Shown here: in pieces, positions 7,159-9,447 of the stretch
Position numbering within the stretch: position 1 is the first letter of the stretch
How the letters are laid out: each line of letters opens with the position of its first letter
Source: Hyphomonas sp. UBA5111
GTDB taxonomy: Bacteria > Pseudomonadota > Alphaproteobacteria > Caulobacterales > Hyphomonadaceae
DNA length: 9,447 nucleotides
Assembly (NCBI GenBank): GCA_002414505.1
Contig: DHZF01000158.1
Location: 9,396-18,842, forward strand
Direction: 5' to 3'
Translations under genes and position numbers: made by a program
Notes under the pieces: generated by a model
What the model was told of the DNA's origin: nothing
The model's input: the letters and a program-made list of their open reading frames with translations, nothing else
The model's database searches: none

Positions 7159-7464
7159 TCAGTTGGATGCATAGTGAACCTTGGTGAAGGTTGCGTCGTC
7201 CACATAGGCGACAATTTTCTTCATCATGGCGCGTTCGCATTGTCTGACCGCAAATGCCTTGCCGAAATTATAGGCGTCGTGTTCGACTTCGCAGCGCGTA
7301 TGAACATCCTGGCGGATGCGATCATATTCGGCTTTTGCGCCTTCTGTGGTCGACAATTGGGTGCGGTTCAGATCGATTTCCATCTTGAAGTCGTCGGACG
7401 CAGCAAAGGCTGGTGCAGTGGCGATGGATGCGGCGAGGGCGATGGCGGTGAGTGAGCGGATCAT
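7159..7464 (-). CDS. UrcA-like small secreted protein
   Basis: This 101-aa protein has a clear Sec signal peptide: Arg3, a hydrophobic core, and the cleavage site AFA-A after residue 21, giving a mature periplasmic protein of about 80 aa. It resembles the UrcA family, named for a uranyl-induced gene of Caulobacter. A short beta segment (MEIDLNRTQLS) leads to a helix with TTEGAKAEYDRI, and two cysteines, Cys58 and Cys76, are spaced as for a disulfide, with FAVRQCERAM around the second. The family's molecular function is unknown to me. The ATG at 7464 has AAGGA about ten bases upstream. A TATACT-like -10 occurs at 7487-7492 on the minus strand, but I find no matching -35. It carries its own terminator. 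The family call rests on overall pattern, so it is less certain than the gene itself. Confidence 0.8.
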   Translation of the reverse strand: MIRSLTAIALAASIATAPAFAASDDFKMEIDLNRTQLSTTEGAKAEYDRIRQDVHTRCEVEHDAYNFGKAFAVRQCERAMMKKIVAYVDDATFTKVHYASN

Positions 7465-7509
7465 GGTGAGTCTATCCTTTACGACTAGTATAATTGGGGG
7501 GCGGTGAGA

Positions 7510-7553
7510 CCGGCGCCACGATCGGTAGGGGAAACCGTTTATCGCGGCGCCGG
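7510..7553. other. Long hairpin between the small gene and the UrcA-like gene
   Basis: CCGGCGCCACGAT (7510-7522) pairs with ATCGCGGCGCCGG (7541-7553) with a single mismatch, and an inner CGGT/ACCG stem (7523-7526 with 7534-7537) closes an AGGGGAA loop. It lies just past the 60-aa gene and upstream of the UrcA-like gene. No T-run follows on the minus strand, so it may stabilise or process an mRNA 3' end rather than terminate by the standard route. Confidence 0.5.
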
Positions 7554-7562
7554 AAGGCAGGC

Positions 7563-7745
7563 CTAGTGAGCTTCGCGGCGGGCGAAGCGGCGGCGGCGGC
7601 GAACCAGAAGATTCTGACGATCCTCCGCTTTGACATCATTGGCCGGCCGGGTCCGGTGAGTTGCCTCTCCGGTCATGATGGAGAGGGCCATCATGTCTTT
7701 CGTGGCGGGGGCGGCAATGTCGCTCTGACGGGCGCGGGGGATCAT
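7563..7745 (-). CDS. Probable 60-aa small basic-tailed protein, function unknown
   Basis: I do not recognise this protein. The frame opens with an ATG at 7745 preceded, at about ten bases, by a strong AGAAGGA ribosome site. An upstream in-frame TTG at 7754 is too close to that site to be the start. Codons are G/C-ending like the neighbouring genes. There is no signal peptide or membrane segment. The first 45 residues are mixed with several methionines; the C-terminus is very basic, with five consecutive arginines followed by FARREAH, which may contact nucleic acid or be structural. A good promoter candidate lies about 70 bases upstream and a long hairpin follows the stop, so the unit looks self-contained. 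The main alternative is that the stretch is a regulatory or untranslated RNA rather than a translated gene. Confidence 0.5.
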   Translation of the reverse strand: MIPRARQSDIAAPATKDMMALSIMTGEATHRTRPANDVKAEDRQNLLVRRRRRFARREAH

Positions 7746-7812
7746 GATTTTCAATTCCTTCTAGCTGTTTGTTGGCTGTCCTCGGCGAGACCATCCCGCC
7801 GCCGACACAAAC

Positions 7813-7841
7813 AATCTAGGTTAGATATTATCGAAAATCAA
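7813..7841 (-). promoter_or_regulatory. Candidate sigma-70-type promoter for the 60-aa gene
   Basis: On the minus strand TTGATT (7841-7836) and TAGATT (7818-7813) are separated by exactly 17 bases, in an AT-rich setting. Transcription would start near 7806 and give a leader of about 60 bases. The first TATCGA box overlaps the spacer and -35, so a bound protein would be expected to affect this promoter. Confidence 0.4.
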
Positions 7842-7860
7842 TAACTATTTATCGAAAAAT
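7828..7860. repeat. Tandem TTATCGAAAA(A)T boxes 21 bp apart
   Basis: TTATCGAAAAT at 7828-7838 is repeated as TTATCGAAAAAT at 7849-7860, the starts being 21 bp apart, i.e. two helical turns. A third TATCGA lies in the palindrome-like TATCGATAT at 7901-7909. The spacing and overlap with the promoter candidate suggest same-face protein binding sites. The regulator is unknown to me. Confidence 0.4.
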
Positions 7861-7991
7861 GATAAAAGCGAGCAATTTCAAGGCTCTGATATTTGTTGAA
7901 TATCGATATGCCTCGTCATAACACAAGTCAAGCGCATGAAAAAAAGCTGGAGAAGAATTCATGCAAAGGATTGCACTGGACAGATCTCTGT

Positions 7992-9447
7992 TCAGGCCTG
8001 CCCTTGCAGGTCAAAGCTGAGCTGGACCGGGACCATACGCTTTGTTGCAATTTTCCGACCTGCCGTCGGCCGCGAAATTCCCCGCTGCCGCGGGGCCACC
8101 GCATGAAAGGGGAGGGCGCGTGACTCCCGAGTGGGCGCAAGACGGCGCCTGGCTTCCCGCGCCGCCGCTACATGGTCGACCAGGCGCATGGGATAGGACT
8201 GCCCCAGAATAATGCCATGCTCAGACAGGACTGATTTCGGAGCTTCCCATGGGTTATGGAGATATGGGTCCGGCAGCTCCGCGAGTTCTGGAACCCATTT
8301 GCGGATGAAGGCGCCCTCCGGGTCGCGCGTCAGAGATTGCCGCACCGGGTTTGGAATATAGGAAGGGGTGTCAGCGGAGATGCCGATCACCTTGCGCGCG
8401 TTTCCATAGAACAGAATTGGGTCGAAATCCGTGCAGAGCCGCGCCATGGTCTGGCTTGGCCGGGACGGGTCCAGCCAGAGATGGCAGGTGGCAAAGGAGA
8501 GCAGCAGGCTGGGCAGTCCGGCCTCGAGATGACCGGTGGCCTGAAGGCACCGCATGCTGGCATCCAGCAGCGGAAAGCCAGTCTTGCCGGCTGCCCAGGC
8601 TGACAGGCGCGGATCTGTCAGGCTGGCATCGTCTCTGCCATGAGCGTCCAGGGGGTGTTTGCAGCCGTTTGCGAGACCCGGTCGCGCGGCGGCTTGGTGA
8701 AGCCGGGCCCGTTCGGCCAGTTTATCGGTGAAGCGCTCCAAAGCCGAGGCGAAGGTCTGGTCGCCATCCGCGAGCAGCGCCGTTCGCGCTTTCATCGCGC
8801 CTTGCCAGACTTCCCGCTCTGATACGGATCCAACAGCCAAATGGGCAGAGAGGCGGGACGCAGCCGCGTTACCCGCCATGATGGACAGGTTCGGCTTGCC
8901 TGCATTCCGGCCGTCACCGGACAGGAAGCGTCGCAATTGGAGGATGGCATTCGTTCGACCGCCTGTTTGCCGGTCCGGACAAATATCCGGATCGAGCCCG
9001 AAATCCGAGGCATCCGGCCAGGCTTCCGATGGGATCGCCAGCGCGGGAAGGGCCTTCGGCGCAGGAAGACGGGCCTGACGCATGCGCTGGAGCCACAAGG
9101 CGTCCCAATCGGCATGGGGGCTCGTTGAGCCCTGAGATCCGGCATGCTCTCTCAAAGGGATACCAACCTTCAGAGCCCAATTGCGGACATCGCGGTCCTG
9201 CGCGGAGTCGTTCGGCCCATTGTTGAGAGAATGGAAATGGAGCGAGGCAATGCCATGCTGTGCATGCAGGCGCGAGAGGACCTCCGCTGGCGACCCGGAG
9301 CGCAAGCAAAGCTGGCTGCCCTGTTGGCGCAAGGCATGATCAAGATCGGCAAGGGATTCGATCAGGAAGTCGAACTGCCGGCCAGACGCTTCAGGGCGAT
9401 GCCAATGCTCCGGCTCGAAGACATATAACGGCACAATTTCCCCCCCC
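7992..9447 (-). CDS. Photolyase/cryptochrome-family protein, 5' end beyond the window
   Basis: The visible 484 codons carry most of a photolyase-type protein. The N-terminal alpha/beta part starts within the conserved PLYVFEP strand. Its usual preceding residues, including further in-frame codons up to base 9447, indicate that the gene begins outside; the GTG at 9434 is an internal valine. Counting from that valine, SRLSAHLAVG (193-202) is the FAD-phosphate-side motif, GKTGFPLLDASMR (283-295) the second signature, and PEGAFIRKWVPEL with NPWEAP (372-398) the C-terminal one. It resembles the proteobacterial photolyase-related group that has HLWLDW in place of the E. coli DLLIDW. Compared from memory with E. 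coli photolyase, key flavin, DNA-contact and tryptophan positions are replaced. A basic tail of about 45 residues ends in QLSFDL. It may be a repair enzyme with altered chemistry, a sensor, or a non-catalytic relative. Confidence 0.85.
   Translation of the reverse strand, partial: GGEIVPLYVFEPEHWHRPEASGRQFDFLIESLADLDHALRQQGSQLCLRSGSPAEVLSRLHAQHGIASLHFHSLNNGPNDSAQDRDVRNWALKVGIPLREHAGSQGSTSPHADWDALWLQRMRQARLPAPKALPALAIPSEAWPDASDFGLDPDICPDRQTGGRTNAILQLRRFLSGDGRNAGKPNLSIMAGNAAASRLSAHLAVGSVSEREVWQGAMKARTALLADGDQTFASALERFTDKLAERARLHQAAARPGLANGCKHPLDAHGRDDASLTDPRLSAWAAGKTGFPLLDASMRCLQATGHLEAGLPSLLLSFATCHLWLDPSRPSQTMARLCTDFDPILFYGNARKVIGISADTPSYIPNPVRQSLTRDPEGAFIRKWVPELAELPDPYLHNPWEAPKSVLSEHGIILGQSYPMRLVDHVAAAREARRRLAPTRESRALPFHAVAPRQRGISRPTAGRKIATKRMVPVQLSFDLQGQA

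Larger units (their letters stand above)
7746..7991. other. Noncoding, AT-richer regulatory interval
   Basis: These 246 bases separate the end of the photolyase-like gene from the 60-aa gene. The central part (about 7800-7920) is clearly more AT-rich than its surroundings. It holds the promoter candidate, the TATCGA boxes, and a weak hairpin TGCAA-AGGA-TTGCA (7962-7975) whose minus-strand reading leads, after about 17 bases, into seven T's. That last element could be an inefficient terminator of the photolyase-like gene. I see no convincing gene in it. Confidence 0.6.

Noticed and set aside
7489..7494. Perfect TATAAT on the plus strand
   Set aside because: No -35 at the proper distance and no plus-strand gene downstream; it is more likely part of the AT-rich upstream region of the UrcA-like gene.
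7494..7844. Plus-strand 116-codon frame over the small-gene region
   Set aside because: Low-complexity glycine/arginine translation, no ribosome site, and it runs through the hairpin and the promoter region of the opposite strand.
7893..8123. Plus-strand 76-codon frame overlapping the photolyase-like 3' end
   Set aside because: It overlaps a real gene on the other strand and shows no domain or convincing start.
9432..9434. GTG as the start of the photolyase-like gene
   Set aside because: The protein would begin in the middle of the first beta-strand of the domain (PLYVFEP). The frame stays open to the window edge, so the gene is more likely cut by the edge.
9440..9447. Run of eight C at the window edge
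   Set aside because: As Gly codons on the minus strand it fits the expected continuation of the photolyase N-terminus. A homopolymer at an edge could also be a sequencing or assembly effect, so I draw no conclusion from it.

Overview
The window looks like ordinary chromosomal DNA of a moderately GC-rich alphaproteobacterium, most likely of the Caulobacterales/Hyphomonadales type. This is inferred from protein character: an HWE-kinase bacteriophytochrome with its own heme oxygenase, a UrcA-like secreted small protein, and an alphaproteobacterial-style YmdB phosphoesterase. I see no rRNA, tRNA, CRISPR array, insertion sequence or phage gene.

Left part, plus strand (1-5728): a 542-aa acidic lipoprotein of unknown function ends in a strong intrinsic terminator. 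Three closely spaced genes follow: a YmdB-family metallophosphoesterase, a BphO-type heme oxygenase, and an 852-aa bacteriophytochrome (PAS-GAF-PHY-HWE kinase-receiver). bphO and bphP overlap by 26 bases. BphO should make biliverdin from heme and BphP should attach it to an N-terminal cysteine to form a red/far-red light sensor kinase. The ymdB gene is only 45 bases upstream of bphO without a convincing terminator, so it may be in the same transcript.

Middle (5729-7160): a GC-rich hairpin separates bphP from a convergent 1-Cys (Prx6-type) peroxiredoxin. The peroxiredoxin is divergent from a SixA-like histidine phosphatase gene, and the 126-base space between them contains an imperfect 18-bp dyad.

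Right part, all minus strand (7070-9447): a photolyase/cryptochrome-family gene runs in from beyond the right edge. It is followed by a 246-base AT-richer regulatory stretch with repeated TATCGA boxes and a good promoter candidate, a probable 60-aa small protein, a long hairpin, a UrcA-like periplasmic protein and an intrinsic terminator.

The most unusual items are the photolyase-like protein and the tandem TATCGA boxes. The photolyase-like protein has lost, by alignment from memory, the electron-transfer tryptophans and several FAD/DNA-contact residues of classical photolyases, and it ends in a sequence resembling a beta-clamp-binding motif. The boxes lie 21 bp apart over a small-gene promoter. 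I do not see a clear new multi-gene system.
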